Shown piece after piece: positions 1 through 7,509 of a stretch of 64,000 nucleotides of DNA. Each line of letters opens with the position of its first letter. Positions within the stretch are counted from its first letter, which is position 1. Source of the stretch: Prado023 sp963788325 (GTDB lineage Bacteria; Actinomycetota; Actinomycetes; S36-B12; CAIYMF01); assembly GCA_963788325.1 (NCBI GenBank), contig CAWBGJ010000009.1, positions 124,001-188,000 of the forward strand, written 5' to 3'. The notes beneath the pieces are model-generated. The model made no database searches and was not told the DNA's origin. It was given only the letters and a program-made list of their open reading frames with translations. The translations under genes and the position numbers were made by a program.

Positions 1-113
1 AGGGCCTGGCGCAGTTCTGGAGCTGGTTGGGCCACGCCCTGATCATCGTCTCGCCGCTGCTGCTGGCCGTCGCCATCATCTGGTGGGTGCGCCGGCGCCG
101 CTCGCGGGACTGA
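1..113 (+). CDS. C-terminal end of an unidentified membrane protein (partial)
   Basis: The window opens inside a gene. The frame starting at base 3 reads 36 codons to a TGA at 111-113. The peptide has one hydrophobic stretch (ALIIVSPLLLAVAIIWWV) followed by a basic tail (RRRRSRD), which is a typical last transmembrane helix with a positive cytoplasmic end. A strong hairpin follows directly. Too little is present to name a family. Confidence 0.6.
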   Translation, partial: GLAQFWSWLGHALIIVSPLLLAVAIIWWVRRRRSRD

Positions 114-123
114 ACCGCGGAAC

Positions 124-168
124 CGACGAAGGCTCGTCACCGGGTCGAGGGGTGGCGAGCCTTCGTCG
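124..168. terminator. Strong hairpin terminator between convergent genes
   Basis: Bases 124-141 pair with 151-168 over 18 positions with a single G-T wobble, around a 9-base loop. It lies 11 bases after the stop of the gene at the left edge and 75 bases after the end of the oppositely oriented thioredoxin gene. There is no U-tract, as is common for actinobacterial terminators, and it can serve both strands. Confidence 0.85.
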
Positions 169-242
169 TGCGATGTCCCGCACCCGGTCGGGGGCGATCG
201 GGACGATCCGCCCGAACACGTACGGTCCGGACGGGCCCGACG

Positions 243-614
243 TTACTGCGAGTCGCCCTTCTGGGCGGCGATTTCGCTGCGGACCTGATCCATGTCGAGC
301 CCACGGACCGCCTCGATCACCTGCTCGAGCGCCGGGGCGGGGAGCGCGCCGGGCTGGGAGAAGACCAGCACGCCCTCGCGGAAGGCCATCAGGGTCGGGA
401 TCGAGGTGATCTGGGCAGCCGCGGCCAGCGACTGCTCGGCCTCGGTGTCCACCTTGCCGAAGACCACGTCGGTGTGCGTCTGCGAGGCGGACTCGAACAC
501 GGGGGCGAAGTTGCGGCAGGGACCGCACCACGCGGCCCAGAAGTCGACCAGGACGATGTCGTTACCCAGGACGGTGGACTCGAAGTCGGTGGCGGTCAGG
601 GTTGTGGTTGCCAT
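243..614 (-). CDS. trxA: Thioredoxin
   Basis: A 123-residue cytoplasmic thioredoxin that reduces protein disulfides through a dithiol active site. The active site WCGPC is at residues 29-33, preceded by the usual FWAAW, and the conserved cis-proline is visible in SIPTL. Length and order fit a single-domain thioredoxin. An upstream in-frame ATG at 641 would add ten residues. I prefer the ATG at 614 because AAGGGA lies about eight bases before it and MATTTL is a normal beginning. The gene stands alone, convergent with the gene at the left edge. Its upstream region carries inverted repeats around 656-684 that may be an operator. Confidence 0.95.
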   Translation of the reverse strand: MATTTLTATDFESTVLGNDIVLVDFWAAWCGPCRNFAPVFESASQTHTDVVFGKVDTEAEQSLAAAAQITSIPTLMAFREGVLVFSQPGALPAPALEQVIEAVRGLDMDQVRSEIAAQKGDSQ

Positions 615-655
615 GCTGGATTCCCTTGCGTGTGGGGTCATCGGTCAGGGGTCAT

Positions 656-684
656 ATACCCCGGTAGGTATCTCAACGATACCT
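656..684 (-). promoter_or_regulatory. Inverted repeats upstream of trxA, possible CsoR/CstR-type operator
   Basis: Two overlapping dyads lie 42-70 bases before the trxA start. The first, 656-671, reads ATACC-CCGGTA-GGTAT. The second, 666-684, is a perfect 7-base inverted repeat AGGTATC-TCAAC-GATACCT. The first resembles the ATACCCC/GGGGTAT half-sites of copper- or persulfide-sensing CsoR/CstR repressors (knowledge of the family). The assignment to trxA regulation is inference, and no such repressor is encoded in this window. Confidence 0.35.
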
Positions 685-763
685 GTCGCCCTCGATATTC
701 CCACGCCCGGCGCCGGCGGGCGAAGGCCGCACGAGCCGGCTCAGCGGCCAGCAGCAGGGGACA

Positions 764-1646
764 ATGGCCGGCATGGGACGACGGGCGATGCGCGGCACGT
801 CGCGCCACGTGGTCGCCTTCGGCGTGGCCGAAGCTGGTGCCTGACGCGGACCTGCGCGACGGCTGGGTCCTGCTGCTCGACGGCACCCAGCAGTCGCACG
901 TGGACCTGGCCGAGCCTGACCGGCTCGTGTTCGAGTACATGCGTCGGATCGGGCATGTGATCGACCTGCTGCCGGCCGGTCCGCTGCGCGCCGTGCACCT
1001 GGGCGGTGGCGCGATGACGCTGCCGCGGTACGTCAGCGCGACGAGGCCGCGCAGCCGCAACCTGGTCGTCGAGCACGACGCCGCCCTCGTGGACGTGGTG
1101 CGCAACGCCCTGCCCTGGCCCCGTGCCCACCAGATCCGGGTGCGCGTGGCCGATGCCCGGCCTGCCCTGGAGTCGCTGCCCGACGCCTCGGCTGACCTCA
1201 TCGTGCTCGATGCGTTCGCCAGCGCCCGGACCCCCGGGGACCTCACGTCGCTGGAGGCGTTCGAGCACGCCCACCGCGTGGTCGGCCCCACCGGCACCGT
1301 CGTGGCCAACATCGCCGACCAGGCGTCGCTTGACTTCGCCCGACGGTTCGTCGCAGGGGTGGCAGCGACCTTCGAGCGGGTGGCACTCGCCGCAGAGCCG
1401 GGCGTGCTGCGCGGCCGGCGGTTCGGGAACCTGATCGTGGTCGGCCAGCCGGCCTCCGCGCCTGCCCTGGACCTCGAGGTGCTGACCCGGCGGTGCGCCA
1501 GCGACCCGTGGCCCGCACGCCTGATGCACGGCCAGGCACTCGCGCAGTTCTGCGCCGGCGCACAGCCGTACCTCGATGCCACGGCAACGGGCTCGCCGGC
1601 CCCGCCCGAGGGCGTGTTCGGAGCCCGCCCCGCAAGCGAGGGCTGA
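764..1646 (+). CDS. Spermidine synthase-like methyltransferase-fold protein, frameshifted near its N-terminus
   Basis: A Rossmann-fold protein of the spermidine synthase-like family. The frame from the GTG at 837 runs to 1646 and contains the glycine-rich binding segment AVHLGGGAMTLPRY, then VVEHDAALVDVV and an acidic pocket DLIVLDAF. The opening residues are read in another frame from ATG 764 (or 773): MGRRAMRGTSRHVVAFGVAE. Joining the frames at 831-833 by removing one A gives FGVAELVPDADLRDGW, which is how related actinobacterial proteins continue. So there is either a single-base insertion in an A run or a true start at GTG 837, which has no good ribosome-binding site. True polyamine synthesis is not proven; many family members have unknown substrates. 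Confidence 0.75.
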
Positions 1647-1681
1647 CCCCGCCCGGCCGGAGTACCAGCGCAGCGCGGGTG

Positions 1682-2848
1682 CTAGCGCAGGGCCAGGTAG
1701 AGGAACGTGGCGGCCTCGGGCTCACCGGTCGGGGACAGGGCGTAGCCCGGGATGCTGCCGATGGGGATGTACCCCAGGCGACGGTAGAACTCCTCCTCCG
1801 GTCCGCCACCCACGCAGTCCAGCGTGATCAGGGTCCAGACCCTGGCGCGGGCATGGGACTCGGCTGCGGCCAGCAGCCTGGTGGCCACCCCGCGCCGGCG
1901 CTCGGCGGAGTGCACGAGCAGCTTGCTGAACTCGACCCGGTGCGGCTGGTTGGGCGCCTCGGCAGGACTCAACGAGATGGTGCCCACGACCTCCCCGCCG
2001 TCGCGGGCGACCAGGACGATCCGCCGCCCGTGGGCCACGGCGTCGGCCTGCTCGTGCCACCAGCGGGCACCGTCGGCGGCCGAGAACGGGAGCAGGAAGT
2101 TGACCCCGGCCCCCGAGTCGACCGCGTCAGCCAGGATCTCACCCAGCCGATCGCAGAGGGCGGGGAACTCAGCGGGGTCCAGCGCCTCGATGGTGACCGG
2201 GTGCTGGGAGTAGCGCCGGGAATCCCGCGCAGGGGGGCCGAAGTGGATCTGGACCGCCTGGCGCCAGACCCCGTCGCCGCCGTGGAGGAACAAGCCCAAC
2301 CGGTCGACCTCGAAGGCGGCCCGGTAGTCGGCCATCGCCGACTCGGCCTGGTCCAGCCATGCCCGGTCAAGATCGTGGGCCACGGTGACATGCGGGTGGT
2401 AGGGGAAGTTCAGCGACCTGTCCAGTGGCCCACTGCGGATCCTGGCCTCGGCGGCGCGCACCTCCTCCTCCCCCACCACGATCGGCACGAACACCACCTG
2501 GGAGACCGGCCTGAAGCTCCCGGCCCCCTCCAGCACCAGCTCGAAGGGCGTCAGCTGGCCGGCCTGGGCCTGCAGGTGCTCGAGGATCGCCGCGAGATGC
2601 TCCTCATCGGCCACCGGCGTGGGCGGGACGAGGGTGATGTGCGCGACGATTGCGTGGGCCAGGGGGTCACCGAAGCGCTCTCGGTAGGCGCCGAGCTCGC
2701 CGAGGAAGGGCTCAGGGATGGGCAGCGCCACGCCGATCGTGATCGGCCAGGACGGCGCCTCGTCGCCCAGGACGTCGCCGGTGCCCAGCACGTCGGCGGC
2801 ACCCAGGGGCGCCCGAACCGACACGGCAGGTGCACTCGGCTGGCTCAC
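1682..2848 (-). CDS. Fusion of a 2'-5' RNA ligase/LigT-like phosphodiesterase with a GNAT acetyltransferase
   Basis: A 388-residue two-domain protein. The N-terminal half has both HxTx motifs of the 2H phosphoesterase superfamily, HITL at residues 70-73 and HVTV at 153-156, at the spacing expected for LigT-like 2'-5' RNA ligase/cyclic phosphodiesterases. The C-terminal half is a GNAT N-acetyltransferase with the acetyl-CoA pyrophosphate loop RRRGVATRL at 317-325 and a late GYIPIGSIPGY segment. The start is the GTG at 2848, seven bases after the trpS stop, so it is co-transcribed with trpS. Substrates are unknown. Both catalytic sites look intact, so this is more likely a working fusion than decay. 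Confidence 0.85.
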   Translation of the reverse strand: MSQPSAPAVSVRAPLGAADVLGTGDVLGDEAPSWPITIGVALPIPEPFLGELGAYRERFGDPLAHAIVAHITLVPPTPVADEEHLAAILEHLQAQAGQLTPFELVLEGAGSFRPVSQVVFVPIVVGEEEVRAAEARIRSGPLDRSLNFPYHPHVTVAHDLDRAWLDQAESAMADYRAAFEVDRLGLFLHGGDGVWRQAVQIHFGPPARDSRRYSQHPVTIEALDPAEFPALCDRLGEILADAVDSGAGVNFLLPFSAADGARWWHEQADAVAHGRRIVLVARDGGEVVGTISLSPAEAPNQPHRVEFSKLLVHSAERRRGVATRLLAAAESHARARVWTLITLDCVGGGPEEEFYRRLGYIPIGSIPGYALSPTGEPEAATFLYLALR

Positions 2849-2855
2849 GGCCGGC

Positions 2856-3866
2856 TCACGCGGGCCGCACGAGGCCGAGGTTCCGGTAGACGTCGGCCAG
2901 GGTGGCCCCGGCCACCTCGCGGGCACGAGCGGCCCCGGCGGACATCTGGCGGTCCAGCTCGGCGGGGTCGGCGAGCAGCTCGGCGACTCGGGCCTGGAAC
3001 GGCACCACGAACTCCACCACTGCGGCCGCCGCCTCCTTCTTCAGGTCGCCATACATCCGGCCCGAGAACTCGGGCTCCACCTGCGCGACCGTCCGGCCGG
3101 TGAGGGTGGCCAGGATGGTCAGCAGGTTGGAGACGCCCGGCTTGTCCTGCGGGTCGAAGCGCACCTCGGTCTGGGAATCCGTGACCGCGGACTTGATCTT
3201 CTTCTCGCTCTGCTTGGCCGGGTCGAGCAGGAACACGCAGCCGGTGGGCGCCGACTTGCTCATCTTCGAAGTCGGGTCGGCCAGGTCCACGATCTTCGCG
3301 GTGTCCTTGACGATCAGCGGCTGGGGCATGGTGAGGGTCGGGCCGAACCGGGCGTTGAACCTGGTCGCGAGGTCCCGGCTGAGTTCGAGGTGCTGGCGCT
3401 GGTCCTCGCCCACGGGCACCCGATCGGGGCGATAGATCAGGATGTCGGCGGCCTGCAGGATCGGATAGGTGAACAGGCCCACGGTGGTGCGGTCCTTGCC
3501 GGCCTTGACCGACTTGTCCTTGAACTGGGTCATCCGGCTGGCCTCGCCCATGCCGGTCTGGCAGGCCAGCACCCACTGCAACTGGGCGTGCTCGGGCACC
3601 TGGCTCTGCACGAACACCGTCGAGAGCTCGGGGTCGACGCCCAGCGCGACGAGCTGGGCGAAGGATGCGCGCGTGCGCCGGGTCAACTCCTCGGGCCGCT
3701 GATCCACGGTGATGGCATGCAGGTCGGCGACGAAGAAGAAGCAGTCGTTGTCGCGCTGCAGGCCCACCCAGTTGCGCAGGGCACCCAGGTAGTTGCCGAT
3801 GTGGAAGGAGTCAGCGGTCGGCTGGATGCCGGAGAGCACGCGGGGACGATCGGACATGGGCGTCAT
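2856..3866 (-). CDS. trpS: Tryptophanyl-tRNA synthetase
   Basis: Class I aminoacyl-tRNA synthetase that charges tRNA-Trp in the cytoplasm. At 336 residues it has the normal bacterial length. It shows the HIGH-class signature as HIGN in SFHIGNYLGAL near residue 22, the adenylate-site segment GLFTYPILQAADILIY, VPVGEDQRQHLEL, and the KMSKS loop. Two starts are possible, ATG 3866 (MTPMSD) and ATG 3857 (MSDRPR); neither has a clear ribosome-binding site. It sits in a minus-strand run, 25 bases after the CNNM gene and 7 bases before the LigT-GNAT gene. Confidence 0.96.
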   Translation of the reverse strand: MTPMSDRPRVLSGIQPTADSFHIGNYLGALRNWVGLQRDNDCFFFVADLHAITVDQRPEELTRRTRASFAQLVALGVDPELSTVFVQSQVPEHAQLQWVLACQTGMGEASRMTQFKDKSVKAGKDRTTVGLFTYPILQAADILIYRPDRVPVGEDQRQHLELSRDLATRFNARFGPTLTMPQPLIVKDTAKIVDLADPTSKMSKSAPTGCVFLLDPAKQSEKKIKSAVTDSQTEVRFDPQDKPGVSNLLTILATLTGRTVAQVEPEFSGRMYGDLKKEAAAAVVEFVVPFQARVAELLADPAELDRQMSAGAARAREVAGATLADVYRNLGLVRPA

Positions 3867-3891
3867 TGTCGCAAAGAACTGGACGCGCTGA

Positions 3892-5274
3892 TCACGCCTG
3901 CGGCGCGGTCCCGGCCTCGGCAGCTGGGGGGTCACTCGTCGGGCTGGTCCCGGCCGGGCTCGCGCTCGCCAGGACGTCCCCGGTCGTGACCACCCGGACC
4001 GGCGAGACCCGCAGCCGGGCCACCCGCCGCCCGTCGAGCTCCACGACCTCGAACTGAGCGCCCGCACCGGGCACCTGGTCGCCGAGGGCCGGCAGGTGCC
4101 CGAGCTGGGCGACGAACCAGCCGGCCACCGTCTCGTAGGGCCCGTCGGGCAGCTCGATCCCGGACTCCTCGGCGAAGTCCTCGAGGTTGAGCAGCCCGTC
4201 GACGGTGAACGCCGCCCCCGAGCGCCCGACGTGCGGCACGCGCGCGTTCTGGTCGTACTCGTCGTGGATGTCGCCGACGAGTTCCTCGACGAGGTCCTCC
4301 AGGGTGACGATGCCGGCAGTGCCGCCGTACTCGTCGGCCACGACCGCCAGGTGCTGGCCGCTGCGGCGCATCTCGGCCAGCGCCGGGATCACCTGCTTGC
4401 TGCCCGGGAAGAAGGCCACGTCGCGGGCCAGGTCCTCCAGGCGCACCGAGCGGTTGACCATGGTGGGGGCCAGGATGTCGCGCACGTGCACGAACCCCAG
4501 CACGTCATCGGGCGAATCGCCGATCACCGGGTAGCGCGAGTGCGGCATGCGCGAGACCGCGACAGCGGCGCGGAACGCCGGCATCGAGGCGGCCAGGAAC
4601 GCCACCTCGGTCCGCGGGATCATCACCTCACGCAACTCGGTGTCGCCGGCCTCGAACACGTCGTCGATGAGCTCGCGTTCCGCGTCGGTGAGCTCTGCGT
4701 GGGCGGCGACCATACCCCGCAGCTCCTCGCCGGTGATCGCCTCCCGGCCGGAGTCGGGGTCCAGACCCAACAGCCGCACCACGCCGTTGGTCGAGACCGA
4801 CAGCAACCAGATGAACGGGCGGAACAGTCGAGCGAGCACGTCGATCGGAGCCGCCACCGCCAGGGCCACCGACTCCGAGCGGGCCAGCGCCAGCCGCTTG
4901 GGAACGAGCTCGCCGAACACCAGCGAGATGAAGACGATCAGCACCGTGGCACCGATGAAGGCCACCGAATCAGCGACCTGGCGAGGCACACCCGCGCTGA
5001 CCATCGCATCGGCGAACTTCGGTGCGATCCGACTGGCCCCGAAGGCTGCGGAGATGAACCCGGCCAGGGTCACGCCCACCTGCACTGCGGCCAGGAAGCG
5101 GTTGGGGTTGCCCAGCAGGGAGCGCAGCCGGGCCCCCCGGCGAGGGTCGGACTCCTCGAGGCGGCCCACCTGGCTGTCCCGCAACGAGACCAGGGCGGTC
5201 TCTGATGCAGCGAAGAAGCCCCCGATCAGTGTGAAGATCAGGATGATGCCGAAAGTCGTGCCCACGTCGCCCAC
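3892..5274 (-). CDS. CNNM/CorC-HlyC family CBS-domain membrane protein
   Basis: A 460-residue integral membrane protein of the hemolysin C/CNNM family, usually linked to magnesium or cobalt efflux. The N-terminal DUF21/CNNM domain has several hydrophobic segments (FGIILIFTLIGGFFAASETAL, LIVFISLVFGELVPKRLA). It is followed by a pair of CBS domains (VMIPRTEV; HLAVVADEYGGTAGIVTLED is the family signature) and a C-terminal CorC_HlyC transporter-associated domain. The start is GTG 5274. The tail is Ala/Pro/Ser-rich. It is the first gene of a run with trpS and the LigT-GNAT gene. Ion specificity cannot be read from the sequence. Confidence 0.9.
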   Translation of the reverse strand: MGDVGTTFGIILIFTLIGGFFAASETALVSLRDSQVGRLEESDPRRGARLRSLLGNPNRFLAAVQVGVTLAGFISAAFGASRIAPKFADAMVSAGVPRQVADSVAFIGATVLIVFISLVFGELVPKRLALARSESVALAVAAPIDVLARLFRPFIWLLSVSTNGVVRLLGLDPDSGREAITGEELRGMVAAHAELTDAERELIDDVFEAGDTELREVMIPRTEVAFLAASMPAFRAAVAVSRMPHSRYPVIGDSPDDVLGFVHVRDILAPTMVNRSVRLEDLARDVAFFPGSKQVIPALAEMRRSGQHLAVVADEYGGTAGIVTLEDLVEELVGDIHDEYDQNARVPHVGRSGAAFTVDGLLNLEDFAEESGIELPDGPYETVAGWFVAQLGHLPALGDQVPGAGAQFEVVELDGRRVARLRVSPVRVVTTGDVLASASPAGTSPTSDPPAAEAGTAPQA

Positions 5275-5358
5275 AGTGGCGACGAATGTACCCCAACCCC
5301 CGGGGAGCCGGGATGCGCGGATTCCTGGGACCCGCCCTGCACCGCGTACCGTTGGTGC

Positions 5359-6654
5359 ATGAGTGCAGCACAGTCCAGCCGGTCAGCCGCGAAGGCGCCG
5401 GCACCCTCCCGGGCCCGTACCGCGAAGGCTCCGGCGAGCGCGTCGGGCGCAACGAAGCCTCCGGCTGCCGCGAAGTCGAGCCCCGCCACGAAGGAGAGCC
5501 CGGCGAAGAGGACGAACTCAGCGACGAGGGCCCCCGCGCGGACGGCTCCCCCACCGAAGGCTCGCGCCGCCCAGGCGGATTCCCGGGCCCCCTCGGGGCA
5601 GCAACGTCCCCGACGCACCGTCACACGCTCGGGGGTGGCCCGCGAGCGGTCTGCCGGCGCTGCTACTGCCCAGCCCAGCCCCAGCACCGGGGCCGCAGCC
5701 GCCGCAGCAGCCCTCGGTGGACGTGCCGACCGGCTTGCCGCGGGCCATTCGGCCGTCGGGGCCCTGCTCGCGACCCACGTCGGGGAACTCGAGGCGGCGC
5801 CCGCGCCGCCCGTCCTGGAATCCGCGCAGCCCGGACGCGGCACGCGGTCGGCAGCCGCAGAGCCGGTGCAGGCAGAGTCGGTTGCCGCCGAGTCGCTGGC
5901 CGCAGAGCCTGTCTCCGCGGAGCCGGTGACCGCAGGGCCCGCACCGTCGGCACAGGATCCGGCGCCGCCCGGGGCGCCCAGCGTGTCGATGGCCGAGTCC
6001 CGCGGCGCCGAGTCCCGCGGTGCCGAGTCCCGCCGCTCCGAGTCCCGCCGGGCGCGGGCCCTTCGCACGAAGCCCGCCAGCGCACCAGTCGTCGCCGTGG
6101 CCCCGCGCACCACTCTGGTCGCCCGGCCGGAGCTGCCGCCGATGGACGACGTCGCCCTCGGCGTGCTGGTCGTCGTCGCCGAGCGGACGTGGCGGATCGG
6201 GACCAGGGCCGTCGCGGTGGCCGCGGAGGCCTCGATGCGCGCCGTCGAGGTGGTCCGGGCGTTCTCCCCGCAGATCGCCACCCAGCAGGCCGACGCCCGG
6301 CTGGCCGCACTGGCGCAGCGCGGGCGCTCGGTCCGCGAGGAGCGCACAGCAGCGGTCAGCAGTGCCTTCAGCGAAGCGATCACCCAGGCCGCAGCCAGCG
6401 ACGCGATGCGCCAGATGACGGTGACGGCCATCGAGGAGGCGGCGGAGGACGTCCTGGCGGTGGTCCTGCCCACGATGCTCGACGCCGTGGCCGAGATGGA
6501 GACCCAGGAGCGCCTCGACGAGCTGATGTCCGGGCTTCTGCTGCGCCAACTGCCCAGCGCACTGGAGAAGACCCTGCCCGGAGTGATGATGCGCACAGCC
6601 ACCAAGCCCGCCGCCGGGCTGCTGCCGTTCCTCGGCGGCGTGCTGCCCCGGTGA
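5359..6654 (+). CDS. Ala/Lys/Pro-rich protein with a conserved C-terminal domain, function unknown
   Basis: A 431-residue protein in two parts. The first 240 residues are low complexity: an AK/AP/SR-rich basic tail reminiscent of histone-H1-like sequences, then acidic repeats of the type AEPV/AESV/AESL, then short AESRG repeats. The last 180 residues are globular and helical (from about MDDVALGVLVVVAERTWRIG, with EEAAEDVLAVVLPTMLDAV). I know no function for it. The start ATG 5359 lacks a ribosome-binding site and may be leaderless. A 6-base inverted repeat TGCACC/GGTGCA surrounds the upstream bases. Its stop overlaps the exonuclease III start by four bases, so the two are probably co-expressed. 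Confidence 0.75.
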   Translation: MSAAQSSRSAAKAPAPSRARTAKAPASASGATKPPAAAKSSPATKESPAKRTNSATRAPARTAPPPKARAAQADSRAPSGQQRPRRTVTRSGVARERSAGAATAQPSPSTGAAAAAAALGGRADRLAAGHSAVGALLATHVGELEAAPAPPVLESAQPGRGTRSAAAEPVQAESVAAESLAAEPVSAEPVTAGPAPSAQDPAPPGAPSVSMAESRGAESRGAESRRSESRRARALRTKPASAPVVAVAPRTTLVARPELPPMDDVALGVLVVVAERTWRIGTRAVAVAAEASMRAVEVVRAFSPQIATQQADARLAALAQRGRSVREERTAAVSSAFSEAITQAAASDAMRQMTVTAIEEAAEDVLAVVLPTMLDAVAEMETQERLDELMSGLLLRQLPSALEKTLPGVMMRTATKPAAGLLPFLGGVLPR

Positions 6655-7487
6655 CCCGGGTGCCCGCACCTGCTCGGTTCGAGGTGGTCACCGCCAACGT
6701 CAACGGCGTCCGCGCCGCGCTGCGCCGGGGCGGGTTGGACTGGCTGGCCGCATGCGGTGCCGCCGTGATGTGCCTGCAGGAGGTCCGCGCGACCCCCGAC
6801 CAGCTGGCCGAGGCCCTGGGCGCCGGCGGCCTGGGCGACTGGCACCTGGCCATGGCCGACGGGGATCGGGCCGGGCACGCGGGGGTCGCGCTGCTCAGCC
6901 GCCACCCGCTGTCCGATGTACGGATCGGGGTCGGCCCTGCGGAGTTCGCCGATCAGGGCCGCTGGGTCGAGGCGCTCGTCGAAGACCCCGCCAGTGGATC
7001 GCCGGTGCGTATCGCCAGCGTGTACGTGCACACCGGCGAGGCCGACGGCCCACGAGCACAGGAGAAGGACCAGTTCCTCACTGCGATCGGGGCCTGGCTG
7101 GCCACCCACGCCGGCGAGCCCGCCCTGGTCTGCGGGGACCTCAACGTCGCCCACGCCGAGCGCGACATCAAGAACTGGCGGGGCAACCGGGGGAAGGCCG
7201 GCTTCCTCGAATCCGAGCGCGCCCACCTGGACCGCTGGTACGGCCCCGCACCCAAGGGCCTGGGCTGGACGGACCTGGGCAGGCGGTACGGCGGCGAGGG
7301 GCCCGGGCCCTACACCTGGTGGTCCTGGCGCGGGCGCGGGTTCGACACCGACGGTGGCTGGCGCATCGATGCGGTCCTGGCCTCGCCCACCATGGCTGCG
7401 CGCGCCACCGGCGTCATCGTGCACAAGGCCCCCAGCTACGCGCAGCGCTGGAGCGACCACGCCGCCGTCACGGCGTCCTTCGCCTGA
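6651..7487 (+). CDS. xthA: Exodeoxyribonuclease III (AP endonuclease family)
   Basis: A 278-residue endonuclease/exonuclease/phosphatase-fold protein of base-excision repair. Visible motifs are the metal-binding start VVTANVNGVRAAL, CLQEVRA (catalytic Glu), the Asp-Asn pair in CGDLNVAH, the family tail WWSWRGRGFDTDGGWRIDAVL, and the final catalytic SDHAAVT. The GTG start at 6651 overlaps the preceding stop as GTGA, indicating translational coupling. Length is normal for ExoIII. Confidence 0.93.
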   Translation: MTRVPAPARFEVVTANVNGVRAALRRGGLDWLAACGAAVMCLQEVRATPDQLAEALGAGGLGDWHLAMADGDRAGHAGVALLSRHPLSDVRIGVGPAEFADQGRWVEALVEDPASGSPVRIASVYVHTGEADGPRAQEKDQFLTAIGAWLATHAGEPALVCGDLNVAHAERDIKNWRGNRGKAGFLESERAHLDRWYGPAPKGLGWTDLGRRYGGEGPGPYTWWSWRGRGFDTDGGWRIDAVLASPTMAARATGVIVHKAPSYAQRWSDHAAVTASFA

Positions 7488-7509
7488 GGCAGTAGCCGCC
7501 GGGGTCTGG

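Noticed and set aside
168..836. Long open frame upstream of the spermidine-synthase-like gene, running over trxA
   Set aside because: It is antisense to the clear thioredoxin gene and has no homology-like motifs; it is open because of high G+C content.
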